A stretch of DNA of 64,000 bases from Polytrichum commune (GCA_950295325.1 OX485808.1:38212527-38276526); one strand, 5' to 3'. Shown: positions 34,668 to 46,599, numbered from the stretch's first letter. Numbers and translations: made by a program. The notes: generated by a model not told the origin, from the sequence alone.

Positions 34668-37600
34668 ATGGTGACTGTTGCTGCGGTGCTGCAAACGGCC
34701 ACGAGGAAGCTAAGCAGAACTGAGTCGAACTGGATCGCGGCCGTGAATTCTGGCACGGGCATTACAATTTGTTCCATCTTATTCGACCGGCGCATTCCGC
34801 AGCTTGAAATTGAAGGCTCTGTTGAGGACCTCCTCGCAAGAAACCCGCGCCTGAGGTCGATCCTGGTGCAAGGAGAAGACCAGTTCTTCTTCGAGACACC
34901 AGAGAAAGTCTCCGATATTGCAATTTCTGTGGTCGACCGTAGCAGTAATAATACTGCTTCACACAATGGAGAGGAAGAAGAAGAGGTGGAATTGAAGGAG
35001 GAACTATGGCATGTGATCACAGAAGAGGCGATGAACACTCCGTTTCCAAGCACTTATCCTTTCCCCGTGCTTGAGTCGAAGCTTTTCCTTCTTCCTGAGT
35101 CTCACTGCCTTCTTGTTCTTCGTATCCACGCTGCAGCTGCGGATATGGCTAGTACCGCCACCGTGATCAAGCAGATCATTGGCTCTCTTCACAAGAGATT
35201 AGGAAATTCTGTAGATGAGGGAGTAGAAACGCTGGGGAATGGCAAGATTTCGAACGAAGAGGAGTTTCTTCCGGCCATGGAGGATGCAATACCTTCAGGA
35301 CAAGCTAACAAGCCATTCTGGGCCCATGGTGTGGACATGGTTGGCTATGGCCTGGGATCGCGTCGTCACGCTTATGTTCCATTTCACGACCCCGATAATC
35401 CGCGATATTCAAAGCTCATTTCTGCGGACTTGAAGACTGGGGCCACGAGTCTGCTCCTTAAGGTTTACCATCCTTGCAAATTCTTTCTTTGAGCTAGGTT
35501 GAAAAATCCACAACATACAGATTAGCCGCCACATGAGATCTTAAACAGACACTTGTAATCAAGTGGTGTATGGTGGGTATGATTCTAAGAACGGAAACCA
35601 AAAAGAAATGTGTTGTAATGAGGTGGACTACATGCTCAAATTTTGTTAAACATTCTAGACTCAAGAATCAACATAATTGGGGGGGGACCTATATGGTCAT
35701 TCAATAACTGAAAGAATCTTCACTCTGACAATGAATAGGTTTTCATATGAGCTCCAAAAATTATGTGGAAAGTGGCTATAGGCACAATTTGGATTTGCTA
35801 ATCATCTCGCACAAATTGCGTGTTTACAATCCTACAAGAAGTCGGTCCAGAGAGAAAAGTGGCCGTTCAAGACCCACTTATCTTAATGCTCAAGGTGAAA
35901 TTAGGGGCAATATTCTGTGAGCAGTACACTATTCTCCTTCAACATCACAAATATGTATGTGACTGGCCTCTTAATACCACTGAATTACTTGTATAAGGAA
36001 ATCTTTCCAGTAAAAGTCTCTCTTGAGGTAGATCATGGAATCTCTTTCCGATGGCTGATTTCTGAGAATACAAGTATGTTTGTGCTGTGCATAATGTCGC
36101 CTATCCAGAACTCTTGTCTTGAGTTGTGAGAAATGTCAACAAGGCACACGATATTCCAATGGACAACCTGCCATTGTACTCCTCCCTCTTGACATTTTCT
36201 TGATGAGTCAATTAATAACTCCATTTACCACGAAGAACTCGAGACAGGGCAATGTTACCATTGCCATATGTCATTGATGTGGTGGATGAATGTCAATTTG
36301 TGGATTCTATCTTGAAAGTTCTTGCAACACATTGAACTTTGTGTAGATTCAAGGGAGAGGTAAAGTTTGTCTTGGAACACACCAATATCAGAACGTGCGA
36401 CTTCTCTAATTGAGATTCAAAACATGCTGTGTTCATAAACAGGTTTTGTGTGCTTGATCCAGGAGTGTGAGAACCGAGGTGTCTCACTGTTTGGAGCGAT
36501 AAACGCAGCAGCTCTCAAGGCCGTGGCAACTCTCAAACAGGTAGGCTCGAGGGGGGAGCATTATGGAACGGCTGTACTATTGCAATGTCGTCATCGCCTC
36601 GATCCTGTCATCCCTGAATCTTCTGTGGGTGAGTGGTTTCATATCCTTGCTCCTACTCTCATTGCATGCTCCAGTTCATTCCATTTGGCAATCATGCAAC
36701 ACAAACCAAGGAATTTAGACAGTTTTCCCAATACAAATGTGCACTTAATTGTGAATATTCTGTTTTCCAGATACGCACCTGCTCTCTGAAGTAATGAATC
36801 ACCCACAATCATGTGCACATTTTCTTAGTCTTCTCCATGTGCAGTGAGGTACATGCAAATCCACTGCAACGTATCCTGGAGAGAAATCTATGAGATCCAT
36901 CTCAGATTTCTCTCCAGGATACGTTGAACCTCTGAGATGAACCGACAAACATGACTCCTTTGAGATGAACCTCCTACTAACTATCTACTGGGCTCAGCTT
37001 CTCCATTCTCCTAGTCATGCAACCCAAACTCAGTGCGTAGACAGTCCACCCATCTCAACAATCTCAAGTGTGAGTGCTTTCATGCCAATTATGCACCCAA
37101 AGTGGAGTGGAAACGAACTGCATATTTGCAGACAAGTGTTCTATTCACCTCGACTGGCATTGAGGAAATTATGAGTGCCTGATATCACTTTGCAAACGGT
37201 TCTCTAAATACGGATGGGAACTCTTAACCTGGTTGGCTCTGCGGGTACAGGATTCTACCATTCATGCATCATGAGGACGACGCACACCACAGAAACTGTA
37301 CCCTTCTGGGACCTAGCAACGCAGTGCGCCAGAGATGTGAACGAGGCAATCAAGAATAGGAAGCACTTCACAGATATGGGGGACTTGAACACTCTCATGG
37401 GTCAGGCGATGCGGTTCCCTAACCTCACTCCGAATGGGAGCCTTCGAACAACTGTGCTCTCAATGACATTTGACCCTGTGGCCGACACCGTCGTCCCCGA
37501 AGAAGCGGAGGTGGTGGGTGCAAAGAATTACCTTTCGTGTTCGTCGGTTCACGGGGTGGGACCCTGCTTAGGCATCTTCTCCTTCATGCGACAGGGCTCC

Positions 37601-37696
37601 CTCCACTTCTCCTTTGTGTACCCTTCTCCACTGCTTGCAAGGTCGCAGGTGCAGAACCTTGTCGATTCTATCCTCTTCTACCTCTCTGGAGACTAG
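34668..37696 (+). CDS. condensation-domain (PapA5-like) acyltransferase family protein
   Basis: Three exons: 34668-35462, 36463-36628 and 37251-37696, with GT/AG limits and matching phases, giving 468 residues. The start is the first ATG of the frame. The protein resembles the plant family of stand-alone condensation/alcohol-acetyltransferase-like proteins: an N-terminal SNWIAAVNSGTGI block (~21-33), RNPRLRS (~58-64), a degenerate HHxxxD site read as HAAAAD (154-159), RGVSLFGAINAA in exon 2, GFYHSCI at the exon 2/3 join and a C-terminal FSFVYPSP. In active relatives the second His is catalytic, but here it is Ala. The acyl donor and acceptor are unknown. Intron 1 carries a family A repeat and intron 2 a perfect hairpin. 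Confidence 0.8.
35510..35893 (+). repeat. dispersed repeat family A copy inside intron 1
   Basis: Matches about 10085-10380 in the same orientation (GAACGGAAACCAAAAAGAAA versus GAATGGATACCAAGAAGACA, ACCTATATGGTCATT, CACTTATCTTAATG). It lies wholly within the first intron of the acyltransferase gene. Confidence 0.55.
36868..36925. repeat. perfect 22-bp inverted repeat (hairpin) in intron 2
   Basis: AACGTATCCTGGAGAGAAAT plus CT at 36868-36889 is exactly complementary to 36904-36925. Five more pairs (GAGAT/ATCTC) are possible across a two-base bulge, leaving a tiny loop. Confidence 0.9.
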
Positions 37697-38558
37697 AGTA
37701 ACTGTCAACAAAATCACCCTTTCATGTTCATGCGTGTGATGTGATTGAATAACTTTGTAAACTACGGCCACTGCTTCTACTCTGGAAACAACCTCTTGGA
37801 AGTCAGTGATGGGCACATAGCATCCCCATCTGACACCATTTTTTCTTGGGGGTTTGTCTAAATTGCCCTTCACACGAAACAAAAAGCCTACTACATTTGG
37901 AAAAAAGGACCCATCATTTTGGGTGCAATGAAATTTCATTATATTCTTCACACCTGTGTCAACTGGTGGGTTGCATGGAATAGCTTACCCTCGTGGAACT
38001 TCAGCTCAAAAATAGCCATAACAAAAACAAGGCAACCACTGTTACAATTTTTAAAAATTTAAAAGTTTCAAAGAATGTATTTGCATTGGAATAAAATCGT
38101 GGGTTTGACATCTTAGAAATCTTATGTTGATTAATAATTGTTCTGCCTATCAATGCTCAACCATAGCTGATACTAATGGAAGTTGGAGCCTGTTTGCTCC
38201 TACATGTGGCTGGACTTACTGCTATTCACATAATTTATGTGAATTAACCAGATTCTCAAAGGAGAGAGTTATTTAGGAGCAATGAATAGAGGGAAATGCT
38301 GTATGCTCCCTATGATAGACTTTGGTGTCATTTTTTGACTGATTTTGTTTCATACATCACCTGCTTGTGCCAAGTTGCTGGGTGCGCCTTTTGAGCTCCA
38401 ATCTGTGTTCCCCATCACACCCCAGTAAGTTCAGTTGGGTGCACTCCTGTAGTGCAATTTAAGGGTGCAAGTCATATAATATCAGCAAGTTTTGATGCAC
38501 TTCTGTAAGAGATTCTGTATGGTGATAGTTTTCTTTTAGATCCATGTATGCCAGGAAG
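37697..38558. other. convergent intergenic region
   Basis: Lies between the ends of the plus-strand acyltransferase gene and the minus-strand proline dehydrogenase gene, so it should hold both 3' untranslated regions. No other feature was seen. Confidence 0.5.
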
Positions 38559-40776
38559 TCAGGGAGGATCTAAGCATCCATTATCTTGGCTGTGATGCAT
38601 ATATATTCTCCAGTATTGATTATATACAATGTAGGCTAGGGAAACGCTGGACCTGATCATTTGACGATCAATGACAGTGTTGCCGAGAAGACCTCGGTTC
38701 TCCTCTGCTCGTCTGATAAGATAGGGAATGACCTCGCGGACAGGGCCAAATGGCAGATACTTGCTCACACGGAACCCCCCCTGGGCCAGTGACAGGGACA
38801 GCACGTCAGCCATTCCTTTGAGCTGTGCAAATTGCACTCTGGGATCCCCCTTCGACAGACCTAATTCTAGTGCTTTTGTTGCCGCTGCTCGCCCTGCGAT
38901 GCACAACTCATGCTCTGCTATCAGAACTTTTAAAGCCTTCTGGACACTTGTGCACTTCCTATACTTCGTGTGCTATTAACAAAGGTAAGCACTACTCTAC
39001 AGTAGTGCACAAAGACATTCACAGAGCACCACAATTACATTCATATGAAATCCTCGACCATGCATCTGAACAAACTCTGTGAGCCTTAGACTACCTTAAC
39101 CCAATAAAAACTCATGCCTACTTCAAATCTAGAGAGCTTCTCTGTCAGAAAGTATGTCAATGTTCATAATGAGAAAATGAGGTAGATGTTGTAGTGTTTT
39201 AATAATACCTGAGTCCATATTGTGAGTGGCAAGCACCACTGAACCATCTCCGGAGGCTGCTTGCTGCAGCATGAATGCAGCACACGTGTCGTAGCACTGG
39301 TGTGTTTCTGTGATATTTGAGTGGATAGGAGATGGGGCTTTTAAAGAAGCTGCCAAAGCTTTCTCTCGAGTGATGTATGCCCCTCGGACAAGCTTTACAC
39401 CATACGCAAGTCCTCTCTCATGAGAACTTTTCACTGCAAGCTTTAGTCGTGGAATTGAATCCTTCAAATATGTCTGTATAGTGCCAAATACTACAGGCTC
39501 ATCTCCTTTGTTGAACTCATTAGCAGCAGCATGAATAATGTAGTCAACAGCTGGTTGAACTGATGTGTACTCTGCATCTACCATTAGAGGCAACCCTTCC
39601 TTTTCACATGCCTTGCAGAGCTTTGACAGGCGCTCGTGGGCAAGAGTGAGATCCGCTTCTTCATCCTTTGTCAGAGGTTCTGGAGGAGATGTTACATGGT
39701 ATGTGGGACTGCTTTCTGCTAGAACCGGAATAACATCCTGTTTCCATGGTAGCTGGAATCTGTTATCCACATGCTGCCATCTTAAAAGGTTGCTCACGCG
39801 CTCCAAGAGTTGAATAGGGCAGATTGCAGAGATTTTCACACAGGCTGTGCTAACCTATAGACATCAATGGCTCTCAGTCAGGTACACACTTTCACAATCC
39901 TGAGGACAAGCAATCTAAAAATCTCAAGTATATAAGGGGAAGAAACCTCAACCTATTACATCGATTGATACATTCATTCCCACACTTAAGCGAGCTTGAG
40001 AACATTCACATTAAGCTCCTCATCCACAAACAGTTTATGCATTTTTCAGGCAAAACACTCCAATTTTAATAGCAAGGCTGATCATACAATTACAAAGACG
40101 CAGTAACATGAACAGACAAGAGTGGATGAGAAATATGAGAAAGAGCGCCAACACTGCAATCTTAGGGCAAATTACCCTCAAATTGGACCAAAAGAGACAA
40201 AGATGCCACCAGTCCAGCTCTTGACTCCAAATGTTCTGCTCTAAATTGGATAGTTGCACTTACTGATCCCTGCGGAAGGTGACTGGTTTTCTGGACGACC
40301 TGCACAAATTTTCCAAGGTTCTTGGCACAGGATTCATTGTCAGTTGCATCTTCAAGTCCGTAGTCCAGAATCCCGCGTAACCCTAGGTCCCACATCCTCT
40401 GCAAAGTCTTGGAAGCTTCCTCGACATCTTCTCCAGCACAAAAATGGGAGTACGCAGTTCGTTTCACCACAGGAAGAATTGGTGCTTGAAGTAGAGGAGA
40501 TCGCATGAAGGGAGATGACAGGACCTTGATGCTCAGGTCGACTATGGGTTCGTAGGCTACCAAATGTAGATTAAAGAGTGTCCTGAGAAGCTCCTTTGAA
40601 GAGAATCCTGCAAAGAGAACCTCTCCATCCTTTGTTTGCAAGATGTCATCGGATGTGTGATCTGTGGTAAAGAGGTCGGCCTTTGTTGTCACCCCTCTTG
40701 CAAAGAACGGTGTTCCAGTCAAGCTCTTCAATGAAGTCAAGTTCTTGGAAAGTGTGTGGCCGTTACGCCATGCCAT
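38559..40776 (-). CDS. PRODH: proline dehydrogenase, mitochondrial
   Basis: Three exons: 40776-40264, 39854-39209 and 38893-38559, with GT/AG limits and consistent phases, giving 497 residues, about the usual plant length. The enzyme oxidises proline to pyrroline-5-carboxylate with FAD on the inner mitochondrial membrane. The N-terminus MAWRNGHTLSKNLTSLKS has Arg/Lys/Ser and no acidic residues, fitting a mitochondrial presequence. Family blocks are AGEDVEEA and GILDYGLED (exon 1), KISAICP, KLVRGAY (~325-331), LATHN, QFAQLKGMAD, KYLPFGPV and the substrate-binding YLIRRAEENRG (~444-454). A likely 3' splice site at about 40857 argues against an ATG further upstream. The last ~27 residues after DRQMIR are not family-like, so an alternative last exon is possible. 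Confidence 0.93.
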
Positions 40777-41276
40777 GTGACGTAAAGAAATAAACCAGAG
40801 AGACAAGACCCGAGCCCGGTTGCAAGTCGTCGTTAAAATCACGGTATGTTCACCTGGAAAAGAATATAACCTTGTTAGACAGGCAAGGCAACAATAGTCG
40901 ACAATTGGCATTGGGAATTTTCATGCAAAAACTACGTTGTCACATTGACGACGAGTTTCAATGCCCATGATGGAAAGCTCAACGGAAGATGATTTGCCAG
41001 GACGATGCCTTCTCGAAGCATTGGAAGCAGCTTGAATTATGTTTTCAACAATTGAGAAGATTGCTTCCGAAGACAGAATGGAGAATCTTAAATGGAGAAT
41101 CGCAAGAAAGCATCTTAAAACACCGATTACAGGACCTCCTCTGTCGCGTGAGCAAAACCCGTTAGTTCAGAGTTCTGAAACAGATCATGAAGGATGTAGC
41201 AGAAGAAACAATTCAACCAGCACTCAATTAGTCGACATATGTGTAGAGAATAACTACGCGCTGCGGTTTTAAACTT

Positions 41277-41468
41277 TTATTGCAAGCCTGGGGAGAGTAG
41301 CGTCTGAAATAAGCCGTCCTCTTGAACGTCAGAACGTATAGCATCACAAACTGTTTCGCAAACGTTGCTTCTTGCAAAGATGTCAACAGCAGAATTATAT
41401 GCTCCGGGGTCCGTTACTAGTGCAATATGAAAAGGAGAACGCCCTGATGCAGCAGCAAGAATATGGAG
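41277..41468 (-). CDS. possible last exon of an ankyrin-repeat-like gene
   Basis: The minus-strand frame reads LHILAAASGRSPFHIAL, then VTDPGAYNSAVDIF, and ends in a TAA at 41277-41279. The GRSPFHIAL word is close to the ankyrin consensus GRTPLHIA. The frame is closed upstream by a stop near 41495, so a splice acceptor would be needed (AAG before GAAC near 41483 is one option). Further exons would lie in 41.5-42.5 kb, but I cannot assemble them. It may be a gene remnant. Confidence 0.3.
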   Translation of the reverse strand, partial: LHILAAASGRSPFHIALVTDPGAYNSAVDIFARSNVCETVCDAIRSDVQEDGLFQTLLSPGLQ

Positions 41469-41809
41469 CTTAATGTAAATTACACCGTTCCTTGTTTAGT
41501 GCAGAAACACCTAGTGAAGAAGTTTCTGAGCAATCACGAACAGAGAGCTCAAGCGACTTGGGTTCGACCAGAACTAATAGGTCGACATCGCAAGAGACAG
41601 AAAGGAAACAGACAAAATTACAAATGGCTTGAGACCAAGAGCAGCAGACGAGAGACGCGTTGCTTAAATTCAACCAAGTAGCAAAGGAAGTACAACACCT
41701 CAAGCTCTGTACGAACGCCTTCCAGAGCCATACTAACCGAGGGTTGCAAATCGATAAAAATTATAAAACGATGCAACTCGTCGCCGAGGAGGAAAAAATA
41801 ATCCAAGTG

Positions 41810-42343
41810 TACAGGCTAAGAATGTACCAGCAGCAGCTGAAGAAGAAAACCCCCACCAGATATGGCGCTTTTATCAACCACGTCAAGAGACTGATCGTCA
41901 CAGAGCTCCCAATTTTAGTCGCAAAAATGTGATGTAGACCATACTCTGAGGATAACAATGAATCGAAGAGATCAGCATAATGAGGTACCAGCACACGCAC
42001 TCCAAAGAGAAGAGCACTTCACAAGAAACCAGAAATATGCTAACAGAAACTCTGGCTCTTCTCTCCACCACATCACATCGACAGCAGGATTAAAAACTGA
42101 GATCTCTTACAGTATCTGAGACAAAGAAGAAATCGATATATATATATTTTTCAAAGAATCACATAAAAGGAGAGCACGAAGGACGTACCAGAGCCACGGG
42201 CGAGGGAGGAAGCTGTTCGGAAGAACGACGACACCAATTCCGACGATATTTTCGACCAAAACAGGACAGAAGTGGCTCGAAACAGAGCTCCCGAAGTCGG
42301 TAACAAACTGCAAGAGCAGAAGGGAGCGTGGAATGGCTGCGGA
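41810..42343 (-). repeat. donor copy of a ~534-bp direct duplication
   Basis: Nearly identical, by eye, to 43171-43701 inside the CACTA-like element. It continues on both sides into unique sequence, so this looks like the original. It appears to belong to the 5' part of an unresolved minus-strand gene. Confidence 0.85.
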
Positions 42344-42490
42344 GGCGAGAAAGGGGGTCAAGGAGCACGCTCTCTGTGAGTCCGTTGCTTCAAGAGCAAT
42401 GGCGATGGCAGCCACCGGTGACCAGAGGAGGGGACGAGCGAGTCCGGGAGGGAGGAAGAAGACCCCATCACCGCGGGGCTCACTGACCAC
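42107..42490 (-). CDS. unresolved 5' exon candidate of a minus-strand gene
   Basis: A 127-codon open frame lies in the most GC-rich stretch of the region, with a good 5' splice site (CTG then GTACGT) at about 42191. The frame begins with GTG, so the true start is unknown. The block VENIVGIGVVVLPNSFL is kept in the copy at 43.5-43.7 kb. Of seven base differences in the aligned part, four are silent in this frame, mildly favouring a coding reading. No family is recognised. Confidence 0.3.
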   Translation of the reverse strand: MVSEPRGDGVFFLPPGLARPLLWSPVAAIAIALEATDSQRACSLTPFLASAAIPRSLLLLQFVTDFGSSVSSHFCPVLVENIVGIGVVVLPNSFLPRPWLWYVLRALLLCDSLKNIYISISSLSQIL

Positions 42491-42888
42491 GTCAGCTCTG
42501 GGGAGCCATCCACGTCAGCATTCACGCTTTTGGGAGTTGCCACATCGATTACACGTCAGATTCTGAGCACTCGACAGGTGGAGTCACTATCCCTTGGAGC
42601 ATATTATTAAACAGTATTCCTTTCCATTTTATTTCCCTTCTATTGGCTGGACAACCATTACAAATGCCAAGTGCCCCTGTTGTTAACCGCAAATTACTAC
42701 ACTACCTTACACTTGGGGCGTTGCTATGGGGACGCACATGAAGCACCTAGTTGCTTGGTTCCATTTGATGGTGAGAGAGAATCAATACATTAGGTAGAAA
42801 AACGGAAAGCGGTGAAAAATAAGCTGATTTGGCCACAAAGCATGGCTTGAAATTTATGCAATATTTTTCCGATATGGAGTAGAGGAAC

Positions 42889-43753
42889 CACTAGTAGAAA
42901 ACTATGCAAATAGAATCATAGTCGTGTTCGATTATGGTTCTTTTGACCATCTTGATCTGCACTCGCTAAACGACACATTTTTTTTCTTTTTCTCTTTTTG
43001 CGACTGCAATCTTAATTTTTTTGGGCGTTTAATATATCGTTGGAAAGGCATTTTCAAGACCTTTCCAACGGTATATTACAAGCCCCCAAATTCTAAAATT
43101 TTAGTTGGTAAACCACAAAAACAAAATGCAGTTGCATAGCACGCTAATCGAAATAATTTCAGAATGAGCCTACAGGCTAAGAATGTACCAGCAGCAGCTG
43201 AAGAAGAAAACCCCCACCATATATGGCGCTTTTATCAACCACATCAAGAGACTGATCGTCACAGAGCTCCCAATTTTAGTTGCAAAAATGTGATGTAGAC
43301 CATACTCTGAGGAAAACAATGAATCGAAGAGATCAGCATAATGAGGTACCCGCACACACACACTCCAAAGCGAAGAGCACTTCACAAGAAACCAGAAATA
43401 TGCTAACGGAAACTCTGGCTCTTCTCTCCACCACATCACAACGAGAGCACGATTAAAAACTGAGATCTCTTACAGTATCTGAGACAAAGAAGAAATCGAT
43501 TTTTTTTTTTAAAGAATCACATAAAAGGAGAGCACGAAGGACGTACCAGAGCCATGGGCGAGGGAGGAAGCTGTTGGGAAGAACGACAACACCAATTCCC
43601 ACGATATTTTCGACCAAAACAGGACAGAAGTAGCTCGAAACAGAGCTCCCCAAGTCGGTAACAAACTGCAAGAGCAGAAGGGAGCATGGAATGGCTGCGG
43701 AATGGGAAAATGATTGTGGTTTTTCTTTTTTTTCGCATAGTTTTCTACTAGTG
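42889..43753. mobile_element. CACTA-like element carrying captured gene sequence
   Basis: The ends are perfect 19-bp inverted repeats, CACTAGTAGAAAACTATGC, at 42889-42907 and 43735-43753. CACTA followed by A-rich sequence is the hallmark of the CACTA (En/Spm) superfamily. The flanking trinucleotides are AAC and AAA, two of three matching. The 865-bp interior has no transposase. Positions 43171-43701 are a copy of the neighbouring 41810-42343, so most of the cargo is gene-derived. Confidence 0.75.
43171..43701 (-). repeat. captured ~531-bp gene fragment within the CACTA-like element
   Basis: Direct copy of 41810-42343 in the same orientation. Homology starts at TACAGGCTAAGAATG and ends at ATGGCTGCGGA, both inside the element. 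Differences are a few substitutions plus a shortened AT run near 43500. Confidence 0.85.
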
Positions 43754-45943
43754 AAATGATGAGGAATGCAAGTTGTTTCGTAATTTTATTCTTCATTATT
43801 AATTAGTTACATTTGTTCCAAAGGCAAGTTAAGTCAAACCTCCTACTTGTATAATAGAGTCTCCCTAATTTTAGAATCAAAATATTCTACTTCGCATACA
43901 AATGCACGCAAAACAGTCAACTCAATTCCATCCAAAAGTGAACCCCAAGTGGTGTGAAATAGGACCTATCCGGCCAATCATTGCATCCCTTTTCAAGCGA
44001 CCACTTTTGCAACTAGCCATTTTGGGTCCACACAAGCATCATTCGACTCCTAGTCTAGTTCACTGCTTGTAGTGGGCACTCACCATTGTCCACATTCATC
44101 CCACATAAAAGCCTTGAAATTGCATAGAGTCCGTAAGTTGCTTTTCTTGATTGACTAGACACCGGGAGTAGTTTTAAACACCCCAAATTACTTTAGTCCA
44201 AGCTAGTCATTTGAGATGCATCATGCACAAAATTATAGGGCATCAAGTTTTCATGTTAGTTGGATGAGAGGTAAGGTATGTAGTCTTAAAGCAGTATGTG
44301 ATCTTAAATGGTTTCTAGCATATAAGTACATATTCAAGTTTGAAATGTAAATATCTCAAAGAAAAATCATCTAAGAAAATCTATGAGCACCACTTCAAAA
44401 ATACATAAGATATTCACTTTCATTCCGACTCTCATGTTCCACATTTGAATTTGCTAATGCGTTCATGTAAATTTTTTTGAACTGTTAGAAAACCTACGTA
44501 TGTTAGAATGCTGGAAATGCCCACTTTAGACATACTTATCTTATGCTTATATACAACATTCCATCTCTCGCCCCCATTTTGACGGTGTATCATATGCATG
44601 TGAGCATACGTTTGTGGCCAAGCACTTCCATTAATTAGTTGTGTAATAACACAAGGTAGTATCTTTGTGGCAAATGCATCTCCAAAATGAGTGCAAGTAC
44701 AATTGCAATTGTTTGGTCTTGGTGGGTGGGGCCCATTGCTTAAATATAACCAAAAAAAATCCTTTCATTGGTGGGGAGCGATTCTCGGTCCCAAATAACA
44801 AGGCCCACTAGTATGTCAACACTTTACGAGGCCGCATGGAGTCGAGTCATGAACCTCCACCCATCTCAAAAGTATTGGATGGACAATGTTGCATCATCTT
44901 TGCCTGTACACGATCCCCGCTTTTGTGGGTCTTTTGGTCAATTGGCTATGCTCTTATCCAAGAAAATGAGCACTTCAATTGTGTTCTAAGGACCCAAAAA
45001 CAAAGTTTGTTGAAGCAATGCCAACAACTTGCTTGACACCTTCTATGAATATTCGTTATGTATGCCCCTACGTGTTCATTGAAGGAATTGTCACCTTGAT
45101 ATCTCGAAATTGTGTAGCAAATTGAAGGGTTGCCAACTCCTTATGCGATTGCATGTTATTTCATAATTTCTTTATATTTGCAAAGCCAATGAAAGTGCCA
45201 ATAAAACATGAGTTGTTACACACTTGGTGCTTTTCCTTGATGAATTGATTGAGTTTTTTTTATGTCTTAGTGCATCAAGAGGAATGGAAATGGGTGACAT
45301 AATCTTGTGGTGTGTATCTAGTAAATATGGTTCATGATATATCCCATAATCTTTTGTCGATCATGATTGACATGTTGGTATGCCAATTATCAATAATAAA
45401 TCTCTTATCTAAACAACAACAACAACAACAACAATAATAACATAATACTATTATTAATAATAATATGAGCACTTAAGCTGATAATATAGATTAGTAGGCA
45501 ATAGATACTATTGGGGTCCAAATAATAATTCTATATACTTCTAAATACTTGAATATGGTTCACCTAGAAATAAGAATGACAAAAAAAAACCCAACTTTTG
45601 AAGTTCATATATAAAGCACAACCTAGGCATGATGAGCGACTAGAATGGTTGCATTTAAATAAGCATTCACCAAACTTACTTCCACAAATTATTTGAATTG
45701 TAACCTTCAATTTTTGTGGCCCTCCATAGTGTAAACTTCTACATAGGATAATTAGATAGAACTTGGACTGACAATGTTCTGAAGTCACTTGTGCAAGACA
45801 AGTTCATCCGCTCATATGAACGCTTTTCTCCAAGGACGAAGTTATGAGCCTAAGAGGCCAATGAAATTAAGGGCTTTGCTCTAAGCCTAAGCCAATAGAA
45901 AATGTCCTTGATAGGTGTCCTTGTTGATAAGTTATGTGATAGA
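43754..45943. other. intergenic, no gene recognised
   Basis: AT-rich. A (CAA)n/(AAT)n microsatellite lies at about 45412-45466. No coding frame or repeat family was identified. Confidence 0.4.
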
Positions 45944-46449
45944 CACGGGTAGATCACTTAGTGCATTTTAAAAACGACGTGCGGCATAATATAGAGAGGA
46001 TTAAAATCATTTGAAATAAAAATTATAAAGGAATTCCAAATAATGAAGGGGCCATTAAATGTAGACAATCCCATTATAAGTAAGTTAGATGTACATAAAA
46101 CGTGGGCCATTATTTTTTTGTAAAATTAATATAGGGGCTGAAGATAAGGATCCTAGAAGGTATGTTTAGTATGGTATGTAAATGGGTTTAGGACTCACGG
46201 GGATGGATGATAATTGGGATTTCTGTCTATCCAAAAATGAATTAAAAGGAATATAGAGTACAAAAAATTGCAATGACTTGGACAATATAAGTAATGAAAG
46301 GGTGCAAACAAATGGGCCATTTTTGAAATTTAAGTAATTATAGGGAGGCTTTAATTCAACCCTTGAAGGTAAATAGCCCCAAAACAAATAACCCCCAGCC
46401 GCACGTGGTGCACAAAAATGCCTTAGAGTGATCTACCCGTGGTGATAGA
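45936..46449. mobile_element. hAT-type MITE (498 bp) with 8-bp target duplication
   Basis: The element proper is 45944-46441. It starts CACGGGTAGATCACT and ends with the exact complement, with inverted similarity continuing for about 45 bp through CACGTGCGGC. GTGATAGA flanks it on both sides (45936-45943 and 46442-46449). There is no coding capacity. The ends differ from the AACCGGTT family, so it is a separate hAT lineage. Confidence 0.88.
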
Positions 46450-46599
46450 GAGTCCTATCATCTTATGCCATATAGAGTTATTCTTGGTTATGTCAACCTC
46501 CCCCCCCCCCAAAAAAAAAACCAATCCTTACTTTTGTTTTTATTCAAGTGTGTTGTCATTATATATGCCCAATAGTTGTGGACTTGAATTATTGTCGTG

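Noticed and set aside
40776-40911. In-frame upstream ATG adding 45 residues to proline dehydrogenase
   Set aside because: A pyrimidine-rich 3' splice site (TTTTCCAG) lies between the two ATGs, and the downstream ATG gives a proper mitochondrial presequence.
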